Of a stretch of 64,000 nucleotides of DNA, positions 25,867 to 34,452 are shown piece after piece. Position numbers and translations under genes: made by a program. Origin of the DNA: Clostridium formicaceticum (lineage in GTDB: Bacteria > Bacillota > Clostridia > Peptostreptococcales > Natronincolaceae); contig NZ_CP017603.1 of NCBI RefSeq assembly GCF_001854185.1, positions 1,364,001-1,428,000 on the forward strand. The letters are read 5' to 3'. How positions within the stretch are numbered: position 1 is the stretch's first letter; every line of letters begins with the position of its first letter. The notes beneath the pieces were generated by a model. It was not told where the DNA came from. It worked only from the letters and a program-made list of their open reading frames with translations, and did no database searches.

Positions 25867-27162
25867 TTGGACAGTACGGAACTACAAGAGATGAAGCTGT
25901 CGGAGCTTCGTGAAGAAGCCAAAAAGCTAGGAATAAAAAATTTTGTAAAATACAAAAAGGCGGAACTAATAGACTTGTTAATAGAAGAAAAAGCAAAAAA
26001 CAAACCCACACAATTACCTCAACATCTTTCTGATGAAATCCCTGAGGGAGAAGAGATGAACATTGCAGAAGGCATACTGGAAATCCATCAAGATGGTTAT
26101 GGATTTTTACGAAGGGAAAATTACCTCTCCAGTGATAGTGATATATACATATCACCCTCGCAAATTAGAAGATTTAACATGAGAACAGGAGATAAAATCT
26201 CTGGTATAACTAGGCCTCCTAAAAGTGGTGAAAAATTTAAAGCTCTTCTTTATGTGAAAAATATTAATGGATTAAATCCAGAATCTGCTATTCAAAGGCC
26301 AAACTTTGAAGATCTTACCCCTATTTATCCCCTAGAACGCATTAACTTAGAAAACGATACAAAGGAATTATCTACACGATTAATAGACTTAATTGCCCCC
26401 ATTGGCAAGGGACAAAGAGGTATCATTGTAGCTCCTCCAAAAGTGGGAAAAACTATTTTGCTACAGAAAATTGCTAATAGCGTTTCTATCAACTATCCAC
26501 AAATTGAAATTATTGTATTGCTTATTGATGAGCGACCTGAAGAGGTAACAGACATGCAGCGATCTATCAAAGGGGAGGTTGTTTACTCTACCTTTGATGA
26601 ACTTCCGAGTCATCACATTAAAGTGGCAGAAATGGTATTAAATCGCGCCCAGAGGTTAGTAGAACATGGTAAAGATGTGTTGATTTTATTGGACAGCATT
26701 ACTAGATTAGCAAGAGCCTATAATCTTACCATTCCTCCCACAGGCAGAACTCTATCAGGGGGCTTAGATCCAGGAGCCCTTCATAAACCCAAAAGGTTTT
26801 TTGGTGCGGCAAGGAATTTAGAAGAGGGAGGAAGTCTTACGATTATTGCCACGGCTTTGATCGAAACTGGTAGTAGGATGGATGATGTGATCTTTGAAGA
26901 ATTCAAGGGAACAGGTAATATGGAACTTCATTTAGATCGTAAACTATCTGAGAAAAGAATATTCCCAGCTGTTGATATTAATAAGTCTGGTACCAGAAGG
27001 GAAGAATTACTATTGAGCCAAACAGAGATGGAGGCTATTTGGAGTATTCGACGAGCTATGAGTAATAATCCTGTGCAAGAGGTTACAGAAAAAATTGTAA
27101 GTTCTTTGATAGAAACAAAGAAAAACAATGACTTTGTTGAATTAATTCGAAGAAAGATCTAG
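25867..27162 (+). CDS. rho: Transcription termination factor Rho
   Basis: Rho is a hexameric RNA helicase that ends transcription of untranslated RNA. The 431-residue product has the Rho-N helical domain ([18 protein letters not shown]), the cold-shock-type RNA-binding domain ([16 protein letters not shown]), the P-loop APPKVGKT, Walker [17 protein letters not shown] and the [15 protein letters not shown] segment that carries the Q/R-loop region. TTG at 25867, seven bases after GGAGGT, is the likely start; the longer TTG at 25849 overlaps that site. Confidence 0.96.
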   Translation: MDSTELQEMKLSELREEAKKLGIKNFVKYKKAELIDLLIEEKAKNKPTQLPQHLSDEIPEGEEMNIAEGILEIHQDGYGFLRRENYLSSDSDIYISPSQIRRFNMRTGDKISGITRPPKSGEKFKALLYVKNINGLNPESAIQRPNFEDLTPIYPLERINLENDTKELSTRLIDLIAPIGKGQRGIIVAPPKVGKTILLQKIANSVSINYPQIEIIVLLIDERPEEVTDMQRSIKGEVVYSTFDELPSHHIKVAEMVLNRAQRLVEHGKDVLILLDSITRLARAYNLTIPPTGRTLSGGLDPGALHKPKRFFGAARNLEEGGSLTIIATALIETGSRMDDVIFEEFKGTGNMELHLDRKLSEKRIFPAVDINKSGTRREELLLSQTEMEAIWSIRRAMSNNPVQEVTEKIVSSLIETKKNNDFVELIRRKI

Positions 27163-27173
27163 GGAAATATATC

Positions 27174-27202
27174 TTGTCACGAAAAAGGTTATATGCTATA
27201 AT
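27174..27202 (+). promoter_or_regulatory. Strong promoter of rpmE
   Basis: TTGTCA, a 17-base spacer and a perfect TATAAT, with TGC before the -10 (extended -10). Confidence 0.75.
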
Positions 27203-27204
27203 GT

Positions 27205-27300
27205 AGTAGTTATATTGCTAAAAGTTATCAACCTATTGTTAACTACTTATAATAATAACAAGCTCATAATAATTTTAACATAAGTTTTAACGGAAAGAGG
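27205..27300 (+). promoter_or_regulatory. Structured leader of rpmE, possible L31 autoregulatory element
   Basis: AGTAGTTA (27205-27212) pairs with TAACTACT (27240-27247) in the roughly 100-base leader between the promoter and rpmE. Ribosomal-protein leaders for L31 are known in Firmicutes; whether this one belongs to that class was not tested. Confidence 0.35.
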
Positions 27301-27308
27301 TGAAGGTA

Positions 27309-27506
27309 ATGAAAAAGGATATTCATCCAGAGTACAATGAAGTAGATGTTTTCTGCGCATGTGGAAATACTTTTAAAACAAAATCAACAAAAAAAGAAAT
27401 CAGAGTTGAAATTTGCTCAGAGTGCCATCCTTTCTACTCAGGAAAGCAAAAATCAGTAGAAAAAGGTGGACGTGTAGAAAAATTCAAGAAAAAATTTGGT
27501 ATGTAA
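27309..27506 (+). CDS. rpmE: Ribosomal protein L31, zinc-binding type
   Basis: The 65-residue product has the zinc ligands FCACGNTF (C-x-C) and [13 protein letters not shown] (C-x-x-C), so it is the C+ form that doubles as a zinc store. The ATG at 27309 follows AGAGGTGAAGG; the GTG at 27300 lies within that site. Position after rho is conserved in Firmicutes. Confidence 0.97.
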   Translation: MKKDIHPEYNEVDVFCACGNTFKTKSTKKEIRVEICSECHPFYSGKQKSVEKGGRVEKFKKKFGM

Positions 27507-27527
27507 GTTTCCTAATAAAAGTAATAC

Positions 27528-27567
27528 ATCAAGGTTAGAAGAGACCCTTTCTGACCTTGATTTTTTT
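27528..27567 (+). terminator. Terminator after rpmE
   Basis: ATCAAGGTTAGA pairs with TCTGACCTTGAT (one G-U pair) and is followed by TTTTTTT. Confidence 0.85.
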
Positions 27568-27639
27568 GCGGAATTTAGCGTAAAAGTTTTAAAAAGTCTC
27601 TCAAGTTGTCATTGTTGTTCTTAAATCAGACTGTAGAAG

Positions 27640-27885
27640 GGTTATTAAATATAGATAACCAATTTTATACCTTAACAAAATACGCCCTCCTGCGGTTTCA
27701 GAAATGAACAATGTTAGCAATTCACTCCAGTGAAAAATCCTAAAATTTACAAACTCGCTACCGCTCAAACATGCAAATTTCTTTACGGATTTTTCACTTA
27801 CATGAATTGAACATTGTAGTCATTTCCTGCAAATGCATACGGTCTGCATTTTGTTAAGCTTTGTAGTTGGTTATCTATAACCTTA
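27640..27885. mobile_element. Long imperfect palindrome (about 245 bp), MITE-like
   Basis: The two arms pair over most of their length: ATAGATAACCAA (27651-27662) with TTGGTTATCTAT (27867-27878), TAACAAAAT (27673-27681) with ATTTTGTTA (27848-27856), and TGAAAAATCC (27731-27740) with GGATTTTTCA (27787-27796), as well as shared ATGTTNNCAATTCA stretches. It fills the gap between the rpmE terminator and tdk and has no ORF. Confidence 0.7.
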
Positions 27886-27929
27886 TGATGGTTTAAGTTG
27901 ACGCTAATGAAAGAGAATGAGGAGATGAG

Positions 27930-28520
27930 ATGATGGTAGACATTGTAGAGTATTCCAATTGGGGTAGTATAGAAGTGATCGTAGGGCCAATGTATGCTGG
28001 AAAAACAGAAGAACTTATTCGAAGGGTTAATAGAGCCCGAATAGCAGACTTAAAGGTACTTGTATTCAAACCAACGATAGACAACCGTTACGCTAGCGAT
28101 AAGGTTACCTCCCATAACGGTAAACAGTTGGAATGTAGCGTGATCGAAAGTCCTCAAGAAATTTTAGACTGCATCGCTAAGGAAGCGTTTGATGTTTTAG
28201 CCATAGACGAAGTGCAATTTTTTGGTGAAGAAATCATAAAGATCTGTCAAGAGGCTGCTCAGCAAGGAAAAAGAGTGATTGTTTCAGGGCTAGATATGGA
28301 TTTTCGAGGCGAACCCTTTAGCGTCACCCCAAATCTCATGGCCATAGGAGAATATGTCACAAAACTAACGGCTATTTGCAAAGTGTGTAAAATGCCAGCC
28401 ACCAGAACCCAAAGACTGGTCAATGGTCAACCAGCAAGATATAGTGACCCTATCATCATGGTAGGGGCAAAGGAAAGTTATGAAGCTAGGTGCAGAAAAT
28501 GTCATGAAGTGATAGAGTAA
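27930..28520 (+). CDS. tdk: Thymidine kinase (type II)
   Basis: The enzyme salvages thymidine to dTMP. The 196-residue product has the P-loop [14 protein letters not shown], the DEVQFF Walker B-like motif, the lasso-loop region and a structural zinc site made by CKVCKMPA and CRKCHE. Two consecutive ATGs (27930, 27933) follow GAGGAGATGAG; either may be used. Confidence 0.95.
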   Translation: MMVDIVEYSNWGSIEVIVGPMYAGKTEELIRRVNRARIADLKVLVFKPTIDNRYASDKVTSHNGKQLECSVIESPQEILDCIAKEAFDVLAIDEVQFFGEEIIKICQEAAQQGKRVIVSGLDMDFRGEPFSVTPNLMAIGEYVTKLTAICKVCKMPATRTQRLVNGQPARYSDPIIMVGAKESYEARCRKCHEVIE

Positions 28521-28533
28521 GGAGGGGTTTTCT

Positions 28534-28698
28534 ATGTCCAACGCTCTAATGATCATAGGGCTATGCGGTATTGTACTGGGATTTATTTCTCCAATATTCC
28601 GTGTCCTAAACAAAAAGCCAAGACGATCCAAAGGATGGGTAATCTTTTTTATTCTTTCTTTTTTTATTTTTATTTTAGGAGTTGTTTTGGGGTTATAG
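28534..28698 (+). CDS. Small membrane protein of 54 residues
   Basis: An ORF below 60 codons starts at ATG behind a good GGAGGGG, 13 bases after tdk, and ends at TAG. The product begins MSNALMIIGLCGIVLGFISP, has a short basic loop (KKPRRSKG) and a second very hydrophobic helix (WVIFFILSFFIFIL). Two membrane helices with a positive inside loop suggest a real protein co-transcribed with tdk. Function is unknown. Confidence 0.6.
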   Translation: MSNALMIIGLCGIVLGFISPIFRVLNKKPRRSKGWVIFFILSFFIFILGVVLGL

Positions 28699-28737
28699 CC
28701 ATTTGACTAGACTTGAATTTTAATAGTTCTTAAATTT

Positions 28738-28782
28738 AAAACGGGTGCTTGCAGTATATTACTGGAATGCACCCGTTTTATT
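28738..28782 (+). terminator. Terminator after tdk and the small membrane gene
   Basis: AAAACGGGTGC pairs with GCACCCGTTTT around an 18-base loop. Confidence 0.75.
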
Positions 28783-29041
28783 GATAATAGAACCGGAAGT
28801 AACTATGCCAATCCCTCCATAGCTTTGGTGGATCGTTATTTGTCATTTTTCGGTTATCAGCGCCTCTCTACTTTAGTTTTTTAGGTTACCAATAAATTTC
28901 TCAATACACAGTAGGAAGAATAGGGTAAATCATTTTATGGACTGGTAGGGAGCTACCGGATTCTATTATATTCTATATATACGTAGAAGAGAGGAAGTTT
29001 AAACATATAATTTTAAAATTTTCTAAAAGATTTTATGGATG
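28783..29041. other. Intergenic stretch with no clear feature
   Basis: Apart from a loose inverted repeat (TGATAA...CCG at about 28783 with CGGTTATCA at about 28853), nothing could be assigned. It separates tdk from the minus-strand gene that ends at 29042. Confidence 0.4.
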
Positions 29042-29587
29042 TTAAAGCATCATAAACTGATTAGCAAAGTTCAAGAAGGTTTCAGGATGTCTTAATTCGG
29101 ACCTGACGCCGCTGTTTTTGTGGAAATCTGCTTCCCATTTTTCTAAGTTATTTACCAACTTTAAGGCATCTTGAAACACAGGCAAGCTGACTCTGATAGA
29201 TTTTTTGTTCAGCAGGGGATCTAGTTCAGGGTGAGCTTTAGAGATTCTATATAAAACCAAAACCCCCTGATAAATAACCTTTGGCTCATCCGTAGATTCG
29301 ATCATTTCCATAATATCTGGTATATATTTCCTGACCACATCTATGTCTTTAGGAATCGTTGACAAGGCCTGTAGACCATATTGACGATAGATACTTTCTT
29401 CAGTCTCCTTTAAAACTTCAATGATATAGGGAAAAAAGCCTTCCATCCCTAAGTTTTTGATATTGCGGAAATAGATATTTACTGAAGAACTTTTTTCTTT
29501 TATGGCCTTTTTCAATCCTTCCAGCAGTTTTCCAGCAGTTTGATGATCGGGGTGATCAATTTTTGCATTTAAAAAAGTATTTTCCAT
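29042..29587 (-). CDS. Hypothetical helical protein, possibly HEAT-like
   Basis: The 181-residue product is not recognised. It is soluble, without Cys, and predicted almost wholly helical, with spaced segments of the type FFPYIIEVLKETEESIYRQYGL, IPDIMEMIESTDEPKVIYQGV and PVFQDALKLVNNLEKW that suggest stacked HEAT- or ARM-like helix pairs. The start follows GAAGGAGGG at the right distance on the minus strand. It has its own intergenic borders and no operon partner. Confidence 0.65.
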   Translation of the reverse strand: MENTFLNAKIDHPDHQTAGKLLEGLKKAIKEKSSSVNIYFRNIKNLGMEGFFPYIIEVLKETEESIYRQYGLQALSTIPKDIDVVRKYIPDIMEMIESTDEPKVIYQGVLVLYRISKAHPELDPLLNKKSIRVSLPVFQDALKLVNNLEKWEADFHKNSGVRSELRHPETFLNFANQFMML

Positions 29588-29679
29588 TTAAAACCCTCCT
29601 TCAACTTTATTTTACCCCCACTTGAAGGAAATAATCTTAGAAAAATTTTTAGTTTTTTTAAACTTTTTGTACATAAAGA

Positions 29680-29802
29680 TATATAGATGTGCGTCCCTAA
29701 ATTTTAATATATTAGGGGCTATATTTGCAGCCCACGGTTTTGGGGCGAAACCGTAGACCGTGTATATTAAAATTTAACTTTAGAAGTGCGCATCTATAGG
29801 CA
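29680..29802. mobile_element. Miniature inverted-repeat element, copy 2
   Basis: This is the reverse-orientation relative of 12880-13008: 29747-29768 matches that copy exactly over 22 bases, and both ends (ATATAGATGTGCGTCCCTAA and TTAGAAGTGCGCATCTATAG) form imperfect terminal inverted repeats. It lies upstream of the DUF1385 gene. Confidence 0.7.
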
Positions 29803-29825
29803 TAGTAAATTCTAGACAGATAGTA

Positions 29826-29924
29826 TATAATAAATATAGAGAATAAGATTCTAGTCTATACTAGAATAAAGCATGATAAATTAAAGCTAGACTTGTGCAA
29901 TCTTTTAGTTACTTCATTGCACAA
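29826..29924 (+). promoter_or_regulatory. Leader of the DUF1385 gene with two dyads
   Basis: A TATAAT lies at 29826-29831 without a good -35. Downstream are ATTCTAG/CTAGAAT (29848-29867) and a perfect nine-base dyad TTGTGCAAT (29893-29901)/ATTGCACAA (29916-29924) just before the ribosome binding site. Confidence 0.4.
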
Positions 29925-29950
29925 CTCAAGTTAGAAAGGAATTTAAACTT

Positions 29951-30886
29951 ATGGGAGAAGTTCGAAGAACCAGCATAGGTGGCCAGGCCTTAATAGAAGG
30001 CGTAATGATGCGAGGGCCTAGGGAAGTAGCCATCGTTGTAAGAAAACCAGACCAGCAATTAACAGTGAAAAAACAGGCTGTTAGTGGCATAGTAGCAAAG
30101 TATAAGTTAAACAAAATTCCTCTGCTGCGGGGAGCGGTGGCTTTAATCGACTCCATGGTTTTAGGGATGAGCTCCCTAACCTATTCTGCAGAAATCGTAG
30201 AAGCAGGAATAGAAGATGAGGAACCAGGAAAATTTGAAAGGTTTATGGAAAAGGTCTTTAAGGACAAAGCTGGCGATGTATTGCTATACATTTCTGTTGC
30301 AATAGCCATCATGGTTTCTGTTGGCGTCTTTATTATAGCACCTACCTTCATTACCAGCTTTTTAGGAAGATATATTACACATAATTTTGCTTTAAATCTA
30401 GTAGAGGGACTTCTAAGACTAGGTATGTTTTTAACTTATATTGTGTTAATTTCTAAAATGAAGGACATACAGAGAGTTTTTCAGTATCATGGTGCGGAAC
30501 ACAAAGCGATTTTTTGCTATGAGCATGGAGAAGAATTAACCGTAGAAAATGCACGAAAATATACAACATTGCATCCAAGATGCGGTACCAACTTTTTGTT
30601 TATTGTTATGATGGTAAGCATTCTCTTGTTTTCTACAATGGGATGGCCGAATCCAGTGGTTAGAATGGTAACAAGATTAGCTCTGATGCCGGTGGTGGCA
30701 GGTGTTTCCTATGAAATCATAAAGCTAGGGGGAAGAAGCAATTCTCCTATCATGAAGCTAGTGAATTATCCAGGTCTGATGTTACAAAAACTTACTACAT
30801 TGGAGCCAGATGACGGTCAACTAGAGGTAGCAATAGAGGCTTTAAAAAATGTATTGGTAGATAATGAAGAAGAAATAAAGTGGTAA
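29951..30886 (+). CDS. DUF1385 (YqhQ-like) membrane protein
   Basis: The 311-residue product has the family's N-terminal IGGQALIEGVMMRGPREVAI, a central pair of membrane helices, the motif FQYHGAEHKAIFCYEHGEELTVENARKYTTLHPRCGTNF with conserved His and Cys, and further helices. The function is not established; conserved His/Cys and membrane topology hint at a metal-dependent role. It is regularly found in front of prmC and prfA in clostridia, as here. Confidence 0.88.
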   Translation: MGEVRRTSIGGQALIEGVMMRGPREVAIVVRKPDQQLTVKKQAVSGIVAKYKLNKIPLLRGAVALIDSMVLGMSSLTYSAEIVEAGIEDEEPGKFERFMEKVFKDKAGDVLLYISVAIAIMVSVGVFIIAPTFITSFLGRYITHNFALNLVEGLLRLGMFLTYIVLISKMKDIQRVFQYHGAEHKAIFCYEHGEELTVENARKYTTLHPRCGTNFLFIVMMVSILLFSTMGWPNPVVRMVTRLALMPVVAGVSYEIIKLGGRSNSPIMKLVNYPGLMLQKLTTLEPDDGQLEVAIEALKNVLVDNEEEIKW

Positions 30887-30949
30887 AAACCAAAAGACTT
30901 TTTATAGAGAGAAGAACTATCTTGATGGCATATTGGAGGAAAAAAACTA

Positions 30950-31828
30950 GTGATTACAGCAGTTGAAATTTTAAGAGAAGCAGTAGAAAAATTAAAGGCG
31001 GCTGATATTGACACACCTCAGTTGGATGCTGAGGTGATTTTATGTAATTTGTTGGAGGTAGATAGAATCAAAATTCATATCTATCCAGAAATGGAGATTT
31101 CCCAGGAAATTTGTCGTAGGTTTTGGATAGATGTTGAAAAAAGACTAAATTATATGCCGGTACAATATATTGTCCATCGACAAGAATTCATGGGACTAGA
31201 CCTCTGGGTGGAGGAGGGCGTGCTTATACCTAGAGGAGATACGGAAATTTTAGTAGAGAAGGTTTTGGAGCTATATCAGAAACATTTTTCCCTCCAAACC
31301 ATCAAGGTGGCAGATATAGGGGTGGGAAGTGGTGCTATTTCCTTAGGGATAGGAAGTTATATAGAAAACGCTAAAATCTATGCAGTAGATGTATCTACCA
31401 AAGCGCTAGAAGTAGCTAGGAAGAACATCCTTAGACATGCTATGCAAAAAAAGGTATTTTTGCTTGAAGGTAGCTTATTTGAACCACTAAGAGAAAAAAA
31501 GCTAGAAGGAAGTTTTGAATTTATCGTATCAAATCCCCCCTATATACCTAAGGATATCATAGCCACCTTGTCGAAAGAAGTAAAGGACTATGAGCCTACG
31601 CTAGCCCTAGCAGGTGGAGAGGATGGACTAGACTTTTATCGGAAAATTGTTGAAGAGGCGCCTGATTTTTTAAAAGAAGAGGGGTGGTTGGTCTTTGAAA
31701 TAGGTTATGACCAAGGAGGAGATTTGAAAAAAATCATGGCAAAAAGAGGGTTTGTGGCTATAGAAGTTATTAAGGATTTAGCTGGACTGGATAGGGTGGT
31801 TATCGGCAGAAAACCGAAAAATATATAG
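30950..31828 (+). CDS. prmC: Release factor glutamine methyltransferase
   Basis: PrmC methylates the Gln of the GGQ motif in release factors using SAM. The 292-residue product has an N-terminal helical domain, the SAM loop VADIGVGSGAISLGI and the catalytic NPPY motif (VSNPPYIPKDI). It starts at GTG behind GGAGG. prfA, whose product is the substrate, follows. Confidence 0.94.
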   Translation: MITAVEILREAVEKLKAADIDTPQLDAEVILCNLLEVDRIKIHIYPEMEISQEICRRFWIDVEKRLNYMPVQYIVHRQEFMGLDLWVEEGVLIPRGDTEILVEKVLELYQKHFSLQTIKVADIGVGSGAISLGIGSYIENAKIYAVDVSTKALEVARKNILRHAMQKKVFLLEGSLFEPLREKKLEGSFEFIVSNPPYIPKDIIATLSKEVKDYEPTLALAGGEDGLDFYRKIVEEAPDFLKEEGWLVFEIGYDQGGDLKKIMAKRGFVAIEVIKDLAGLDRVVIGRKPKNI

Positions 31829-31845
31829 TGCTTTTATGAAAAACA

Positions 31846-31854
31846 TGATATAAT
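31846..31854 (+). promoter_or_regulatory. Extended -10 promoter before prfA
   Basis: TG-A-TATAAT about 85 bases before prfA; no convincing -35. Confidence 0.45.
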
Positions 31855-31936
31855 ATACAGTTAGTAGTTTTAGAAGTGGAGATAATTGTACAACCCAAGT
31901 CAATAATTTAAGTGAATCAATATACGAGGTGAGAAA

Positions 31937-33010
31937 ATGTTACAGAAGCTAGATTTTTTACAGGAAAAGTATGAAGATTTAAGTGTAAAAATCGGTGATC
32001 CAGAGGTAATCAACAACCAAAGTCTATGGAAAAAACTTGTCATGGAACATTCAGAATTAGAGCCTATTGTAGCAAAATATAAGGAACTGACAGCTTCAGA
32101 AAAGGCATTAAAGGAAGCAAAGGAGATTCTTTATGATAAGTCGGCGGACGAAGAGCTGAGGGAAATGGCGAAGATGGAGATGGATGAACTAGGAGATAAG
32201 ATCGAAGAATTAAAAGAAGAATTGAAGATCCTCTTATTGCCAAAGGATCCTAATGACGAAAAAAATGTTATCGTTGAGATCCGCGCAGGTACAGGTGGAG
32301 ATGAAGCGGGGCTATTTGCTGCAGACTTATTTAGAATGTATACAAGATATAGCGAAAGAATTGGCTGGAAAGTGGAAATGATGAGTTTAAATGAAACTGG
32401 TGTAGGGGGTTATAAAGAGGTAATCTTTATGATCAAAGGGAAGGGTGCTTACTCCAAGTTAAAGTATGAGAGTGGTGCCCATAGAGTTCAGAGAATACCA
32501 GCCACTGAATCGGGAGGAAGAATTCATACCTCTGCTGCCACTGTAGCGGTTTTGCCAGAGGTAGATGATGTAGAATTTCAAATTAATGCAAATGACTTAA
32601 GGGTAGATGTATTCAGATCCTCTGGCTGTGGTGGACAGAGTGTTAATACCACAGACTCTGCTGTAAGAATTACCCATTTGCCTACAGGTTTAGTGGTTTC
32701 TTGTCAGGACGAGAAATCTCAGCTAAAAAACAAAGAAAAAGCCTTAAAGATTTTAAAGGCAAGGCTTCAAGATAAAGCAATTCAAGAGCAACAAGACGAA
32801 ATTGCTCAAAATAGAAAAAGTCAAGTAGGCTCAGGAGATAGAAGTGAACGTATCCGAACCTACAACTTTCCTCAAGGCCGGGTAACGGATCATAGAATCA
32901 ATGTTACGTTATATAAATTAGACAGCTTTTTAGATGGAGATATCAATGAAATGATTGATGCCTTGGTAACTTCTGATCAAGCAGAAAAATTAAAGGCGGT
33001 AGAGCAGTAA
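31937..33010 (+). CDS. prfA: Peptide chain release factor 1
   Basis: RF1 reads UAA and UAG and triggers peptide release. The 357-residue product has the GGQ loop in [19 protein letters not shown] and the PxT-type codon-recognition motif ([16 protein letters not shown]). Length is normal for RF1 and no frameshift site is present, which separates it from RF2. Confidence 0.96.
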   Translation: MLQKLDFLQEKYEDLSVKIGDPEVINNQSLWKKLVMEHSELEPIVAKYKELTASEKALKEAKEILYDKSADEELREMAKMEMDELGDKIEELKEELKILLLPKDPNDEKNVIVEIRAGTGGDEAGLFAADLFRMYTRYSERIGWKVEMMSLNETGVGGYKEVIFMIKGKGAYSKLKYESGAHRVQRIPATESGGRIHTSAATVAVLPEVDDVEFQINANDLRVDVFRSSGCGGQSVNTTDSAVRITHLPTGLVVSCQDEKSQLKNKEKALKILKARLQDKAIQEQQDEIAQNRKSQVGSGDRSERIRTYNFPQGRVTDHRINVTLYKLDSFLDGDINEMIDALVTSDQAEKLKAVEQ

Positions 33011-33055
33011 ATTTCTATAGATTTCCTTTAAGAAAAATTGCAAACGAATAGATAA

Positions 33056-33093
33056 AAAAGCTGATGGCTGATAAATACCATCGGCTTTTCTAT
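33056..33093 (+). terminator. Terminator after prfA
   Basis: AAAAAGC-GATGG pairs with CCATC-GGCTTTT. Confidence 0.7.
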
Positions 33094-33180
33094 GCTTTGT
33101 TATAGGGTCAAGCTATATTTTTCCTCAAGAAAGAATATATATTTAAAAGTAATTTAAAACGGGTTAAGGGGGAAAATATA

Positions 33181-33918
33181 TTGAGTAGTCTAATGCAAAC
33201 GACTTTGATTGGCTTTATGGTGGGGGTGCTGGGGACTGGAGCAGGAGGTTCTATGGCCTTTTTCTTGAGGAATCCAACAAAGCGTTTTTTAAGCGCTATT
33301 ATTGGTCTTTCTAGTGGGTTGATGGTGGCTATTGTAACCTTTGAACTAATTCCTGAGGCTTTTGCAATTGGCGGCGTTTTGTTAACCACGGTGGGCATTG
33401 CTTTGGGTGCTTTTGCAGCATCCTATATAGATATACTTATTTCTAGTTTGTGGAAAAAGAGTTTTAGCACAAAGCAAGGCTATATAAAAACAGCGATACT
33501 TTTGGGGATCGGTATTGCATTACATAATTTTCCAGAAGGTTTGGCGATAGGGTCTGGTTTTTCTGCACAAACTAGGCTAGGAGTAGGCTTGGCAATTGTT
33601 ATCGCTCTTCATAATATGCCAGAAGGTTTAGCGATGGTAACACCTATGCGGGTAGGAGGATATTCCAGCAAAAAGGCCTTTTTACTGACGCTGTTGGCGG
33701 GAGCGCCTATGGGATTAGGGGCTTTTGTGGGGGGCTTGATTGGAGAATTTGCCTACGATTTTATCGGGGTATGTCTTGCCTTTGCGGGGGGAACAATGCT
33801 ATATATAACCTTTGGCGAGTTGATTCCTAGAGCGAAGGACCTGTACAGTGGAAGAATATCCACGATTTTTTCTATCCTGGGCTTCATTACTGGTATTGCT
33901 ATTTCGAAAATATTTTAG
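33181..33918 (+). CDS. ZIP-family metal transporter
   Basis: The 245-residue product has about eight membrane helices and both metal-binding helix motifs, ALHNFPEGLAIGSG (residues 116-129) and ALHNMPEGLAMVTPM (residues 141-155), as in ZupT-type importers of zinc or other divalent metals. The TTG at 33181 behind AAGGGGG is the chosen start; the ATG at 33193 is possible. It is a single gene. Confidence 0.92.
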   Translation: MSSLMQTTLIGFMVGVLGTGAGGSMAFFLRNPTKRFLSAIIGLSSGLMVAIVTFELIPEAFAIGGVLLTTVGIALGAFAASYIDILISSLWKKSFSTKQGYIKTAILLGIGIALHNFPEGLAIGSGFSAQTRLGVGLAIVIALHNMPEGLAMVTPMRVGGYSSKKAFLLTLLAGAPMGLGAFVGGLIGEFAYDFIGVCLAFAGGTMLYITFGELIPRAKDLYSGRISTIFSILGFITGIAISKIF

Positions 33919-33924
33919 TTTTAG

Positions 33925-33952
33925 TTGTTAATTTGTGGTGCTTTGGTATAAA
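33925..33952 (+). promoter_or_regulatory. Predicted promoter of the FHA/ftsW/PBP operon
   Basis: TTGTTA and TATAAA are 16 bases apart, with TG one base before the -10. Confidence 0.5.
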
Positions 33953-34011
33953 ATAAGAAAAAAAGTAACCCTTCATGATGTGAAAGTGGAGGTCTCGGAA
34001 GGTGGTTAATC

Positions 34012-34452
34012 ATGTTCCAGATACTTTCTTGGATAGTAAGGTATATATTTATTGTTCTTATCTATTACTTTATTTATCATATTATAAGATTGATTTATCT
34101 AGACATTAAACATATCAACAATAAACAAAGAAAACATTTCAATAGTCCTTATTTGAAGCTAGTCAATCGAAAAGAGAGTCTTGAATTTGAGGTTCAAGAG
34201 TTTTATGATCTAAAGGATGTTCTCACTATAGGCAGGAGAAAGGACAATGATATCCAGCTTTTGGACAAGTTTGTTTCTTCTCAACATGCAAAGATTACAG
34301 CAGATGAAGACGAATATTTTCTAGAGGACTTAGGCAGCATCAATGGAACTTATTTAAATGGAACACAAATACAGGATGCAGTAAAGTTAAAAACCGGTGA
34401 TCGGATCGGCTTAGGACAGGTTGAATTTTTGTTTGTAAAAGAGGTGGATTAG
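34012..34452 (+). CDS. Membrane-anchored FHA-domain protein
   Basis: The 146-residue product has one N-terminal membrane helix (residues about 5-30) and a C-terminal FHA domain (residues 70-143) with the phosphothreonine-binding signature TIGRRKDNDIQLLDKFVSSQHAKI and the LGSINGTYLNG loop. FHA domains bind phosphothreonine, so a Ser/Thr kinase probably signals to the cell-wall genes that follow. The next gene starts on the base after its stop. The same trio (FHA, FtsW/RodA, PBP) is known from Gram-positive envelope loci. Confidence 0.9.
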   Translation: MFQILSWIVRYIFIVLIYYFIYHIIRLIYLDIKHINNKQRKHFNSPYLKLVNRKESLEFEVQEFYDLKDVLTIGRRKDNDIQLLDKFVSSQHAKITADEDEYFLEDLGSINGTYLNGTQIQDAVKLKTGDRIGLGQVEFLFVKEVD

